Source: Bacteriovoracaceae bacterium | Lineage (GTDB): Bacteria > Bdellovibrionota > Bacteriovoracia > Bacteriovoracales > Bacteriovoracaceae | Length of the DNA: 64,000 nt | Direction: 5' to 3' | Assembly: GCA_025210745.1 (NCBI GenBank) | Contig: JAOARC010000037.1 | Span: 310,001 to 374,000, forward strand | Part shown: positions 41,295 through 50,878 of the stretch, piece by piece | Layout: each line of letters begins with the position of its first letter | Numbering within the stretch: position 1 is the stretch's first letter | Notes under the pieces: model-generated | Told to the model about the DNA's origin: nothing | The model's database searches: none | The model's input: only the letters and a program-made list of their open reading frames with translations | Translations under genes and position numbers: made by a program

Positions 41295-43502
41295 TTAAAA
41301 CCTACTTGGTCCGTACATAAAGTTCATTGAACCACCTGGTGCGGACCATCCATTTTGATATAATCCCATTGGCACCGAATATTGATTGTTGTTAAAACCA
41401 CCAAAAGAAGCTCCTGACATAAATGATCCCTGCATTCCATAATACATACTCGGATTATTATAAAGGGATGAATTCATTCCATTATTATAACCAGAGTTCA
41501 TACTAAACTGGGGGTACATATTATTCTGAAAACCAGAGTTCATATTAAACTGAGGGTACATACTAGTTTGGAAACTAGAATTATATCCTCCATTAAGTCC
41601 CAAATTAGAACTTGCCATCCCTCTATTTTGTCCCCCTTGAAACTTAAAATTATACTCGGGCTTTGTCGGCGATAGCTCTTTACTATAAGCTTTTTGTTTT
41701 TTTTCTTTTTGTTCTTTTGTCAAACCAAGATATTCATCTCTTTGTGCTTCTAAGCTTTTCCACTTACTTTTTTGAGCTTCATAGTGAGCTTTCATTTTTT
41801 TACAATTTTCCATTTCATAATTTAAAGCTTCTACATCTGTTTTAATTTGCTCTTCGTATTTTGAGATACATGATCTTAAAGCATATTGATTCCCACCAGA
41901 TTTTTGCTGACACTGTTGCATAATCTGTTGACTCTGTCTCATTACAGCTTGAGAATATCCCTGAGAAACATTAGTTTGATTTTTACATTCAGATAATAAC
42001 TTTTCATATTTTATTGACTTATAAGAGTTTGGTTTAGTTATTAGCTTTAGCTTATCATCATAATTATCCATGGCAACTTGATTAAATTCATTTGCTTTTT
42101 TATGTAAAGAACCTAGACTAACAAGTCTTGACTCTTTAATTTTAAAATTTTTTGTTTTAGGCACTACTTCCTTGCAGGACTTACCAGATCCGTATGCTTC
42201 ACAAGCTAACTTTAAAGTAATTATATTTTGATGCATTATCTTTGATGTATCTTTCCATTTTTTACTATTTAACTTTGGCTTTAAAGTTAATAAAGTTAGT
42301 TTTTTGTAATCACCTGCTGTAAAATAAGGTTCTTTTATATAATCAGCTAATTCATCTGTTTTCTGAGAAATCTTTTCTTTAAGTTCTTTTGCATAGTCAT
42401 AGTTTCCATTAGATCTAGCGAGATTATATTCTTTAATCATATTAACTAAAAGGTTTGGATTCATAGTATCAATATCATCATGGTTCTTGTCAGAAAAGTT
42501 TTTATCAACAATAAGTCTTTTAAAGTCCTTCATAACTTGATTATAATAATCAATATCTAGCTGCGATAAATCCTCATCCTTTACATGAGAATCAAAGTTT
42601 TCTTTGGCTTTTTTCATCTCATCCAGTAACAGTTTATTTCTCACAGACAAAAGATTTTCATAAAGTTGATCATTACCCAAGAAGGCTTCTAAACCATTCT
42701 CTATAGCTTTATAATCTTGTTTTTGACACAAAACTTGTGCTTTACTATGAAGAGCATTAAGCTCAACATCCGAACGAGATAAATGATAAGTAGGTACTGA
42801 ATCTATCTTTTCATAAAAATAACATTCATTATTTTCAAATAGGTTTTTTTGAGAATTAACTTTTTTACTTTCACTTGCGATAGGCCCTTTTGAAGCATAA
42901 ATGACTTCGGCTGTCACATTAGCATTATGAGTAACCTCTTTTAGTTCCTCTCTAAGAAGTTTACTTTTATCCCAAGTTCTCTTTCCCTCAACCTCTTTTA
43001 TGCCAACATTTTCTTCCATACATTTATAGAAACCTGAAAGTGTTGGAAGATACGCTTTTGTTCTTTGCTTAATTTCTTGAGTTTTATCATCTCTATATGT
43101 TACGGAATAATCACAAGGGCTACTTCCCTCACAGTTTTTTCTAATTTTTACTTCATATATATATTTATCAAGACTAGAGTCATACTTAAGAGTTGGCATT
43201 AACATTGAACTACAATTACCTATTATTGGTGAGTTTAAAGATGCCGAAATAACATCTCCATTTGAAGCGGCACCAATAACTATTTCTTTTTGTTTAGAAG
43301 GTATCAAGCCTAATAAATGAGAAAGTGGCAAAGAAGATTGGTCTTTTGAAGTACACTTTCTTTTAACTTGTGCTGAGCTAATATTATCTTTTAGTTTTTT
43401 ATCTGCTTCATCATCTGAAGTATTATAGCCAATATCAACGTATCTACTAGTTTGTGCAAATAAATTACTAAGTGCTATTAAAAATATAATAAATAACTTC
43501 AT
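41295..43502 (-). CDS. Large secreted protein with Met/Asn/Gly/Tyr-rich tail
   Basis: A 735-residue protein, ATG at 43502 with GAGG upstream, signal peptide ending FAQ. The first 220 residues contain several cysteines in pairs (for example GSSPCDYS), followed by a long helical, charged middle (residues 250-620, coiled-coil-like) and a low-complexity tail of about 110 residues made of Met, Asn, Gly, Tyr, Ser and Phe. The tail contains two tandem 14-residue repeats. No family is recognised. Such tails are seen in adhesive or self-assembling surface proteins. It follows a second secreted gene by 59 bases, on the same strand. Confidence 0.65.
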   Translation of the reverse strand: MKLFIIFLIALSNLFAQTSRYVDIGYNTSDDEADKKLKDNISSAQVKRKCTSKDQSSLPLSHLLGLIPSKQKEIVIGAASNGDVISASLNSPIIGNCSSMLMPTLKYDSSLDKYIYEVKIRKNCEGSSPCDYSVTYRDDKTQEIKQRTKAYLPTLSGFYKCMEENVGIKEVEGKRTWDKSKLLREELKEVTHNANVTAEVIYASKGPIASESKKVNSQKNLFENNECYFYEKIDSVPTYHLSRSDVELNALHSKAQVLCQKQDYKAIENGLEAFLGNDQLYENLLSVRNKLLLDEMKKAKENFDSHVKDEDLSQLDIDYYNQVMKDFKRLIVDKNFSDKNHDDIDTMNPNLLVNMIKEYNLARSNGNYDYAKELKEKISQKTDELADYIKEPYFTAGDYKKLTLLTLKPKLNSKKWKDTSKIMHQNIITLKLACEAYGSGKSCKEVVPKTKNFKIKESRLVSLGSLHKKANEFNQVAMDNYDDKLKLITKPNSYKSIKYEKLLSECKNQTNVSQGYSQAVMRQSQQIMQQCQQKSGGNQYALRSCISKYEEQIKTDVEALNYEMENCKKMKAHYEAQKSKWKSLEAQRDEYLGLTKEQKEKKQKAYSKELSPTKPEYNFKFQGGQNRGMASSNLGLNGGYNSSFQTSMYPQFNMNSGFQNNMYPQFSMNSGYNNGMNSSLYNNPSMYYGMQGSFMSGASFGGFNNNQYSVPMGLYQNGWSAPGGSMNFMYGPSRF
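41478..41561 (-). repeat. Two tandem 42-base repeats in the tail of the secreted protein
   Basis: The units 41520-41561 and 41478-41519 encode MYPQFNMNSGFQNN and MYPQFSMNSGYNNG. The copies differ at a few bases. Further degenerate Asn/Gly/Tyr segments flank them. Confidence 0.8.
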
Positions 43503-43561
43503 ATCCAACCTCGGTTCTATACAAGATCTTTATCGGATATTTAAAGAAAAACTTGAGTATT

Positions 43562-44482
43562 TTAAATCGTTAATGCTGATTTCTTTAAGATCCTAGAATC
43601 ATTAACTTTTTTAGCATTTTTATTATTTCTTCTCGCAAAAGAATTCCCATTTTCATTAAAATAATGAACCTTATTAAAATTCAACTCTACCTGCTTTGAA
43701 AGTCCCTTTATTTCAATGCTCTGTGGATAAAAGATCCCAAAACTATTTCTTTGATAACTTTTAGGTATTATTACAACTTCATCTTCATCTTTTTTCAAAC
43801 TTAATTTAAGTAGTCTGTTATTTTCCCCATCAAATAAGGCCCTTACAACAGAGTCATTATATAACCAAAAATAATTCATTCCATTTTTTACTCGATTAAT
43901 GTATTCATCTTTATTTAAATAATTAACACTTAAAATCTTATTAATCTTAGCTTGAATCTCTTTATCTTCACTTTCCAAAGGATTTTGTAAACTCTCGTCT
44001 TCTTTTGATGCCAAAAGATAATCTAAATAGCTTTTTAAGTAAGAGCTTTGTTCTTTATTAACTAAGTATCGATTTAAGGAAATTTTAGCTCCCATCTTAT
44101 TTAAAGTCTGAATAAGTTGCTCCGGAGAATTATTAACATAGCTTAGGACTAAGCCATATAAAATTCCTTGCTCTAAACTAGACTTTGATAAAAGTTCTTT
44201 TATATTAAAACACTGTATCTGTGCAAGAGTTGAGCTATTAATAACTCCATCTGCATAATAATACTGACAAATATTTTGTTTGTATTTTTTTTCATTATTA
44301 ATATATAGCTTTAAATTATAAAATTCACTTTCATCCTCCTTGCTTTCCTTTATTGTAAGAGTTATTGTCGCCGTTTTATCTTCGGTATCAATATTTTCAC
44401 TATTACCCAAAAGAGAATGTAACGTTGGAGTATATGCCATTACGTGAGTTGTAAAAATTAATAAAGTCGCTATTTTTTTCAT
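43562..44482 (-). CDS. Secreted protein of unknown function
   Basis: A 306-residue protein with a signal peptide (ending VMA) and no further membrane helices. It is mostly mixed alpha/beta with a basic C-terminus (ARRNNKNAKKVNDSRILKKS). Two cysteines lie near residues 78 and 95. It is the first gene of a pair with the large secreted protein and could be its partner in secretion or folding. No domain is recognised. It is divergent from the FadL-like gene, with 33 bases between the starts. Confidence 0.6.
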   Translation of the reverse strand: MKKIATLLIFTTHVMAYTPTLHSLLGNSENIDTEDKTATITLTIKESKEDESEFYNLKLYINNEKKYKQNICQYYYADGVINSSTLAQIQCFNIKELLSKSSLEQGILYGLVLSYVNNSPEQLIQTLNKMGAKISLNRYLVNKEQSSYLKSYLDYLLASKEDESLQNPLESEDKEIQAKINKILSVNYLNKDEYINRVKNGMNYFWLYNDSVVRALFDGENNRLLKLSLKKDEDEVVIIPKSYQRNSFGIFYPQSIEIKGLSKQVELNFNKVHYFNENGNSFARRNNKNAKKVNDSRILKKSALTI

Positions 44483-44515
44483 TTCAAACCCTATATTTTA
44501 ATGTAGCCTAAAAGT

Positions 44516-45376
44516 ATGAAATTTTTAATATTAATACTATTTTCCATATCATCTTTTGGACAAATAAAACCCTTTATGACCACAAGAATGATTTCCACTG
44601 GTGGTGCAGGAGTTGCATCTATATTATCAAATGAATCATCTATATTAAACCCTGCATCTATCGTTTTTGTACCGGTCACTAATTTTTATTATCAAAGAGG
44701 AACGTCTAAAACTACTAATGCCAGCCCAAATAGATCAAGCATTAGTGATGAAGGATTAGATCAGATATATCTTATATCAGATACCTCATCTCAACTAAAA
44801 GGAACTTTAAGTTATAAATCTCAGAGCCAAAATGGTTTTGCAAGAAAACAATATTCAAGTTCAGTTGCTGCTCTTATAGGTAAACAAACATCAATGGGAG
44901 TAATATACCACTATACCAAAGACAACTTATTAGGATTTGAAGAAAAGTTTCACCAAGCAACTGTTGGATTAACTTATATACATTCAAAAAAACTCACTTT
45001 TGGCTTTAGATTTCACGATCCATTTAAAACTAAAAAAGAGGAATCTTTAATAACAAGTGGTTTTCAAGTAAGAGTATTTTCTAGTATTCTCTACATTCAA
45101 GACTTTTCCTTTTCGCCTATTTACAACATGACAGATACTCTAGGAAGCTTATCTGCAATACAGCTAAGAGCATTTAAAGACATTTATCTTCGTTTTGGAA
45201 AATATAATGATAAAAATCTAAAACAAGATGGTTTTTCTTACGGCATTAGCTGGATTGGACCAAGACTTTCTGTTGAATATGCTCTCATGAAAGGCTCATA
45301 TACGGAAAATACAAACTTAAACTTTAAAGATGAAGAAGATATCAGATCCTCTTTATCAATTTCGGTTGTCAATTAA
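44516..45376 (+). CDS. FadL/OMPP1-like outer-membrane protein
   Basis: A 286-residue protein with a signal peptide (SSFG). The early segment STGGAGVASILSNESSILNPAS is the family signature: two glycines, then A-x-A, then N-P-A. The remainder is beta-strand rich. It is shorter than FadL proper (about 420 residues). The hatch-like N-terminus suggests transport of a hydrophobic ligand, but that is not proven. It is the first gene of the operon running to hutH, with the next start codon overlapping its stop by one base. Confidence 0.62.
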   Translation: MKFLILILFSISSFGQIKPFMTTRMISTGGAGVASILSNESSILNPASIVFVPVTNFYYQRGTSKTTNASPNRSSISDEGLDQIYLISDTSSQLKGTLSYKSQSQNGFARKQYSSSVAALIGKQTSMGVIYHYTKDNLLGFEEKFHQATVGLTYIHSKKLTFGFRFHDPFKTKKEESLITSGFQVRVFSSILYIQDFSFSPIYNMTDTLGSLSAIQLRAFKDIYLRFGKYNDKNLKQDGFSYGISWIGPRLSVEYALMKGSYTENTNLNFKDEEDIRSSLSISVVN

Positions 45377-46140
45377 TGAGTCAAGAAGAACGTCGTAAAA
45401 AGCTTGAACTCCAAGCAAGATATTCTCAAAGAATTACAATAGCAAAAGCAGGTAGAGCCGCTTATATTGCTAAAAACTTTACCGTTGCCGTTGAAAACTA
45501 TAATAAGTACCTTCATATTCTTTGTGAAAATAAAGAATTAGAAGATATGTATAGTTTAAGTCCAACTCACTTTGACAAAGATAAAGATGTAACAGAGCTT
45601 CTTCTTATCAGTCATGTCTTTTGGGAACTTAGTAGAATGTATGACACAAATGAAAGCTTCCAAGAACATTTTCATAATTCCTTAAATCAATTTGTGAAAT
45701 TTACGGCAAACCAACCTTACCAAGTTTTAAACGCGGAAATGCTTAGAAAGTTCATCAAACGACATAAAAATAAAAACCATGTATCATTAAAGCCAATAGA
45801 AGAAGCTTACTCACAGATTTTTGTTGAATCTAAATCTTGTTTTATTGCAACTTATTGTTTTGGAGAAAATCATCCAACTACAGAACAATTAAGATTATTT
45901 AAAAATGATTTATTACAATGGCCTTTTGGTCAAAGGTTTGTTGAGCTTTACTATCAAATATCTCCTTTGCTTATAAATAAATATAAAAACTCAAAACTGT
46001 TCATATTTATAACTAATTTTATATTTAAAAATATACTAAACTCTTTTGCTTTTTTTACACAAACCAGTATATTTAAAATATGTTCATTCTCTCTAAAATA
46101 TTTGCAAAAGCTTGGTTTAAATCGCTTTTTGGATCGTTAA
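45376..46140 (+). CDS. CFI-box protein with TPR-like N-terminus
   Basis: This 254-residue protein has a charged helical N-terminus resembling a TPR unit (AAYIAKNFTVAVENYNKYL) and, near residue 152, the CFI-box CFIATYCFGENHP followed by LRLFKNDLL and YYQISPLL, the pattern of CFI-box proteins known from Bdellovibrionota and other deltaproteobacterial relatives. The last 55 residues are hydrophobic and could anchor it. It overlaps the following lptF gene by 61 bases, an unusually long overlap for two real genes. Its function is unknown. Confidence 0.6.
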   Translation: MSQEERRKKLELQARYSQRITIAKAGRAAYIAKNFTVAVENYNKYLHILCENKELEDMYSLSPTHFDKDKDVTELLLISHVFWELSRMYDTNESFQEHFHNSLNQFVKFTANQPYQVLNAEMLRKFIKRHKNKNHVSLKPIEEAYSQIFVESKSCFIATYCFGENHPTTEQLRLFKNDLLQWPFGQRFVELYYQISPLLINKYKNSKLFIFITNFIFKNILNSFAFFTQTSIFKICSFSLKYLQKLGLNRFLDR

Positions 46141-47177
46141 TCGTTTTATTTATTCTCCTAACTGTTGGAGATATTATAAATGGCTTTTTAAGAGGATGGG
46201 AAACAAAAAGAATCTTTATAGAATATGCATTAAAAATGCCTTTTCTAATGGGAAAACTCATTCCCATATGTACACTTCTTTCAACATTATTTGCAATTAA
46301 TGGGCTTAAAGCCCATAGCGAACTAATAGCGATTTTAGCTGGTGGCTATAGTGCAAAAAAATTATACAAACTTGTTTTTATTTTTTCTTGCTTTGTTGCT
46401 CTTTTTCAATTTCTTAACGTAGGATTTTTGCAACCGATTGCAAATAAAACAAAAAGAGAGCAATTCGAAAAGAGTAAAAGAAACGATAGTAAATACCTTG
46501 CTCGTAGTAAAATAGGTGGTACCGGATATCTTTGGTACAAGTCTAATAACTACTTTAGTACCTTTTCGCATTTTGATAAGTCTAAAAATGAATTACACAA
46601 TTTCTATATGTACTACTTATCTAATGATCAAAAAATAGAAAGTATTTTTAAGGCAAAAAAAGCTAAATACTACAAAAATGATTTATGGCTCATGCATGAT
46701 CTAAAAATCATAAGAAGCTTAAATCAAAAAGATATTTTTCCCAAAATAAATCAAGAAAAAAACTTACTTGTAAGTTTAAAAGAAAAACCTTCTGACTTTG
46801 TACAGTTTGAATCTGATATTACAACATTAAATATTTTCAAACTTAGAAAATTTGTAAACAGACTAGATACAACAGGTATAAATTCAAATGAATATAAAGT
46901 TATCTATCTTGAAATGATAGCAAATTGCCTTATCTGCATCGTATTTTCACTTTTTCCAATGGTAGGGATATTTAATCCAAATAGAAGAAATAGCTCATTT
47001 GGTAAAAGTATTGTTCTTACACTTGTTTTTACAATAGCCTTCTGGGGTATATTCTCTGCAGCAATTTCACTAGGACAATCGGGAAAAATACCTCCTATTA
47101 TAGCAACTCTAGGTATTCCCTTTATATTTAGCCTCTTTATTGGTAAGACATATTTAAAAAATAGAAAACTAGCTTAA
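46080..47177 (+). CDS. LPS-export permease LptF/LptG family
   Basis: A 365-residue inner-membrane permease of the YjgP/YjgQ family. Helices are at about 13-40, 55-75 and 98-120, then a periplasmic beta-rich domain (150-260) and three C-terminal helices. The transmembrane pattern and the segment LLSTLFAINGLKAHSELIAILAGG are family hallmarks. With LptB it forms the complex that extracts lipopolysaccharide from the inner membrane. Whether it is LptF or LptG is not clear. The start must be inside the upstream gene, because the first transmembrane helix lies there. Confidence 0.85.
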   Translation: MFILSKIFAKAWFKSLFGSLIVLFILLTVGDIINGFLRGWETKRIFIEYALKMPFLMGKLIPICTLLSTLFAINGLKAHSELIAILAGGYSAKKLYKLVFIFSCFVALFQFLNVGFLQPIANKTKREQFEKSKRNDSKYLARSKIGGTGYLWYKSNNYFSTFSHFDKSKNELHNFYMYYLSNDQKIESIFKAKKAKYYKNDLWLMHDLKIIRSLNQKDIFPKINQEKNLLVSLKEKPSDFVQFESDITTLNIFKLRKFVNRLDTTGINSNEYKVIYLEMIANCLICIVFSLFPMVGIFNPNRRNSSFGKSIVLTLVFTIAFWGIFSAAISLGQSGKIPPIIATLGIPFIFSLFIGKTYLKNRKLA

Positions 47178-47188
47178 GGTTTTAATAT

Positions 47189-47758
47189 ATGGAATCTGTT
47201 ACTCAAGATTATAAATTTGAAGGTGAACTATTAGATATCGTTACATACCCTGATTCTGTTTTGACAACAGTTGCAACGGATGTAACAGAATTTAATGATG
47301 AGTTAAAAACATTATGTAAAAATATGTTATATACAATGTACCATGCTCCTGGAATTGGACTTGCAGCTCCACAAATTGGATTATCAAAAAGAATATTTGT
47401 AATTGATGTAGATTTTTCTAGAGAAGAAGATGAAGAAAGTGATAATGTTACTTATGATGATTTTAATCCAAGAGTCTTTATCAATCCAAAGTTCGTAGAA
47501 AAAAATGGTGAAACAAAATATCAAGAAGGATGCCTTAGCCTTCCAGGTATTTTTGAAGATGTTAAAAGATATGAGTCAATCGTTTTAGAATATCAAGATA
47601 CTGATGGTAACACACATACTCTTGATGCTGATGGTCTACTATCTATTTGCATTCAACATGAAAATGATCACCTGGATGGAATTGTTTTTATTGATAGATT
47701 ATCCAACTTAAAGAAAAGCTTTTTTAAAAAGAAATTAATTAAGGCCAAAAGAAAGTGA
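47189..47758 (+). CDS. def: Peptide deformylase
   Basis: Def removes the formyl group from new proteins. The 189-residue enzyme has GIGLAAPQIG, EGCLSLPG with the metal cysteine, and the zinc site QHENDHLDG. Between the first two motifs is an unusual acidic insert of about 20 residues (SREEDEESDNVTYDDF), longer than in E. coli. It sits 4 bases into the fmt gene, so the formylation and deformylation steps are coupled in expression. Confidence 0.93.
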   Translation: MESVTQDYKFEGELLDIVTYPDSVLTTVATDVTEFNDELKTLCKNMLYTMYHAPGIGLAAPQIGLSKRIFVIDVDFSREEDEESDNVTYDDFNPRVFINPKFVEKNGETKYQEGCLSLPGIFEDVKRYESIVLEYQDTDGNTHTLDADGLLSICIQHENDHLDGIVFIDRLSNLKKSFFKKKLIKAKRK

Positions 47759-48690
47759 AAAAAATCAAAGTAATTTTTTTTGGAACACCAGATTTTGCTG
47801 TTCCAAGTCTAGATATAATAAATAACCATCCTCATGTAGAGCTTATTGGTGTTGTTTCAATGCCAGATAGAAAATCAGGTAGAGGGCACAGGCTTAAGTC
47901 TCCAGAGGTTATTGAGTACGCTAAAAACAATAAACTAGCTTACTTTCAGAGTGAAAATATTAATAAAGACGATAAATTTGAAGACTTTGTTAAAGAAGCT
48001 GATGTTTTTATTGTTTTAGCTTTTGCTCAGTTTTTATCTCAGAAAATCTTAGATTTACCTAAAAATGGATGTTTTAATATTCATACATCAGTGCTTCCTA
48101 AATACAGAGGTGCAGCACCTATACAATATGCTCTTTTAAATGGAGATAATGAAACAGGTGTTTCTATTCAAAAGATGGTAAAGAAGATGGATGCCGGTGA
48201 TGTTTGCTTTGAAAAATCAGTTGCCATAGCTCAAACAGAAACAGGTGGACAGCTATATACAAGACTAAAATATCAAGCCGCTCTTTCATTAAATGAATTT
48301 ATTTATAATATTGTAGAAAAAAATATAAATTATAGAACTCAAGATGAAACACAAGTTTCAATAGCTCCAACTTTAAAAAGAGAAAATGGATTTTTAGACT
48401 TTAAAAATGAGACATTTGAAACTCTTAATAATAAAGTTAGAGCTCTGTATCCGTGGCCTGGAACTTATTGTATGCAAGGTAAAAAACGAGTAAAAGTTTT
48501 TACTATTGAAAAATCAAATATCAAACTTGAACCTGGACAAACACTTATTCAAAACAAACAATTGCTAGTTGGCTGTAAAGATACGTCTATAAGACTAATG
48601 GAACTTCAATTAGAAGGTAAAAAAAGATCTTATGATTATGATATCGTCAACGGGTTTAGATCTGATTTTAAACTAAACGAGGAATCTTAA
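47755..48690 (+). CDS. fmt: Methionyl-tRNA formyltransferase
   Basis: Fmt formylates initiator methionyl-tRNA. The 311-residue enzyme begins with VIFFGTPDFAVPSL, contains the catalytic block NIHTSVLPKYRGAAPIQYAL and the DAGDV region, and ends with the C-terminal tRNA-binding barrel. GTG start within the def stop codon (GTGA). The neighbours def and rpe are also housekeeping; rpe begins one base into its stop. Confidence 0.94.
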   Translation: MKKIKVIFFGTPDFAVPSLDIINNHPHVELIGVVSMPDRKSGRGHRLKSPEVIEYAKNNKLAYFQSENINKDDKFEDFVKEADVFIVLAFAQFLSQKILDLPKNGCFNIHTSVLPKYRGAAPIQYALLNGDNETGVSIQKMVKKMDAGDVCFEKSVAIAQTETGGQLYTRLKYQAALSLNEFIYNIVEKNINYRTQDETQVSIAPTLKRENGFLDFKNETFETLNNKVRALYPWPGTYCMQGKKRVKVFTIEKSNIKLEPGQTLIQNKQLLVGCKDTSIRLMELQLEGKKRSYDYDIVNGFRSDFKLNEES

Positions 48691-49334
48691 TGAAGATTGT
48701 ATCTCCAAGTATTCTTTCTGCTGATTTTTTAAACTTTCAAAAAGAAATAGAAAGTTTTAAAAACGAAAAGAACCTATGGTTTCATTTAGATGTTATGGAT
48801 GGTCATTATGTTCCAAACCTTACTTTTGGAAAAACGATCTTAAAAGATCTTCACAAAATAACAAATCACAAATTAGATGCTCACTTCATGGTAACAAACC
48901 CAGAAGATTATATTGAGCAATTTAAAGATATTGGTATATATAACTTTTCTTTTCACTGGGAAACTTGTGATGATCACTTGGCAATGATTAAAAGGATTAA
49001 AGAGCACTACCCTAGTGTTGGCCTTGTTCTTCATCCAAGTACTGATTGTAAAGATATTCCTTTAGAGGTTATTAAAGAAGTTAATTTGATTTTAGTTATG
49101 TCTGTTAATCCAGGTTTTGGAGGACAAAGCTTTATGACTAACTCACTAGATAAAATTAAATACTTTGATGAAATTAGAAAAAAAGAAAACTTAAACTTTG
49201 TTATTCAAGTTGATGGCGGCATAAATGAGCAAACAGCAAAAGATGTTATCAATGCAGGAGTTGATAATTTAGTTGCTGGATCATTTATTTTTAAATCAGA
49301 TAACTATAGTGATGCAATAAAAAAATTAAGGTAA
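48690..49334 (+). CDS. rpe: Ribulose-phosphate 3-epimerase
   Basis: Rpe interconverts ribulose 5-phosphate and xylulose 5-phosphate in the pentose phosphate route. The 214-residue TIM barrel has SPSILSADF, WFHLDVMDGHYVPNLTFG, LVMSVNPGFGGQSF and VDGGIN, all complete. It overlaps fmt by one base (TAATG). PRPP synthase (prs) in this window uses a product of the same pathway. Confidence 0.95.
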   Translation: MKIVSPSILSADFLNFQKEIESFKNEKNLWFHLDVMDGHYVPNLTFGKTILKDLHKITNHKLDAHFMVTNPEDYIEQFKDIGIYNFSFHWETCDDHLAMIKRIKEHYPSVGLVLHPSTDCKDIPLEVIKEVNLILVMSVNPGFGGQSFMTNSLDKIKYFDEIRKKENLNFVIQVDGGINEQTAKDVINAGVDNLVAGSFIFKSDNYSDAIKKLR

Positions 49335-49336
49335 TT

Positions 49337-50878
49337 ATGAAAACATATATTTTAGATGGTACTTCTTTAACAATTGAACAAATTTATGAAATTTCAAATG
49401 CAAAAAAAGGTGAAATTAAACTTTCTTTATCTGAAGATTCTATAAAAAAAGTTCAGTTATCCAGAAAATTTGTAGATGATATTGTGGAAAAAGGTGATCC
49501 TGTATACGGTATCAATACAGGATTTGGAGCTCTATCGTCTAAACATATTGATAAAGAAGATCTATCTACTCTTCAATATAATCTTATTAGATCTCATTGC
49601 ACAGGTGTTGGAAATCCATTTGCAAGATTAACGACTAGAGCAATTATGCTTCTAAGAGCAAATTGTCTAGCTTCTGGTTTTTCAGGTGTTTCAATTGAGG
49701 CAATTGAGTTATTATTTAAGTTTATTGAAGAAGATATAACTCCAATTGTCCCAGAAAAAGGATCTGTCGGAGCATCGGGTGATTTAGCCCCTCTATCACA
49801 TATTGCTCTTTGCTTAATTGGTGAAGGACAAGTTATTTATGACTCAAAGGAAGTTAATTCAAAGTTTGCAATAGATGCTATTGGGCAAAAGCCAATCGAG
49901 CTCAAAGCTAAAGATGGGCTTGCTCTTATTAACGGAACAGCTGTTATGGCAGCTCTAGGATCTCTAGCACTATATGAAGGTGAAAGAGTTGTAAAAATTG
50001 CTGATATTGCAACCGCAATGACCCTTGAAGCTGTTAGAGGAACAAAAAGAGCATATGATCCAGATATCTCTATGCTAAAACCACAACCAGGACAAGTTGA
50101 TGTTTCACAGAATCTTACAATTCTTTTAACTGAAGAAAGTGAAATCGCGTCTTCACATATAGATTGTGGTAAAGTTCAAGACCCTTATTCATTAAGATGT
50201 GTTCCTCAAGTTCATGGAGCTATAAGGCAAACCCTTAAACATGCAAGAGAGGTCTTAACAACGGAGATAAATTCCGTAACTGACAATCCTCTTATCTTTG
50301 TAGAAAAAAACAAGGTTGTATCTGGTGGTAATTTTCATGGAGAAGCTGTTGCACTTTGTATGGACTATTTATCAATGGGTTTAAGTGAAATTGCCAATAT
50401 TAGTGAAAGAAGAGTTGAAAAAATGATGAACCCATCTTTTTCAGGACTTCCAGCATTTTTAGTTAAAGAATCAGGATTAAACTCTGGTCTTATGATTGCT
50501 CATGTAACAATGGCAGCCTTAGCATCTGAAAATAAGTATCTTTGTCATCCAGCAAGTATTGATTCTATTCCTACTTCTACTGATAAGGAAGATCATGTCT
50601 CTATGGGTGTAACTTCAGGTAGAAAACTTCACGAAGTGATTAGAAATGTTAAAAACTGTTTGGCTATCGAATTCTTATGTAATACTCAAGGTATTGATTT
50701 ACTAAGACCACTTAAGACAACTAGTACTTTAGAAAAAGTACATAAACTTATTAGGTCTCATGTCGAAGAGATTAGAGAAGATAGAGTCTTTGCGCCAGAC
50801 ATAGACTCTATTACCGCTTTAATAAGTAATTTTGAAATTTTAAAGATTGTTGAAAGTGATGTAGGAAAGCTTAAATAG
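49337..50878 (+). CDS. hutH: Histidine ammonia-lyase
   Basis: HutH removes ammonia from histidine to give urocanate. The 513-residue enzyme has the ASGD triad that forms the MIO cofactor (GSVGASGDLAPLSH) and the family blocks YGINTGFGALSS and SPQ/QDPYSLRC-type CVPQVHGA. It follows rpe by only 2 bases, so it is the last gene of the lptF-def-fmt-rpe operon, an odd home for a catabolic gene. Its partners hutU and hutI are found separately, 2 to 6 kb downstream. Confidence 0.95.
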   Translation: MKTYILDGTSLTIEQIYEISNAKKGEIKLSLSEDSIKKVQLSRKFVDDIVEKGDPVYGINTGFGALSSKHIDKEDLSTLQYNLIRSHCTGVGNPFARLTTRAIMLLRANCLASGFSGVSIEAIELLFKFIEEDITPIVPEKGSVGASGDLAPLSHIALCLIGEGQVIYDSKEVNSKFAIDAIGQKPIELKAKDGLALINGTAVMAALGSLALYEGERVVKIADIATAMTLEAVRGTKRAYDPDISMLKPQPGQVDVSQNLTILLTEESEIASSHIDCGKVQDPYSLRCVPQVHGAIRQTLKHAREVLTTEINSVTDNPLIFVEKNKVVSGGNFHGEAVALCMDYLSMGLSEIANISERRVEKMMNPSFSGLPAFLVKESGLNSGLMIAHVTMAALASENKYLCHPASIDSIPTSTDKEDHVSMGVTSGRKLHEVIRNVKNCLAIEFLCNTQGIDLLRPLKTTSTLEKVHKLIRSHVEEIREDRVFAPDIDSITALISNFEILKIVESDVGKLK

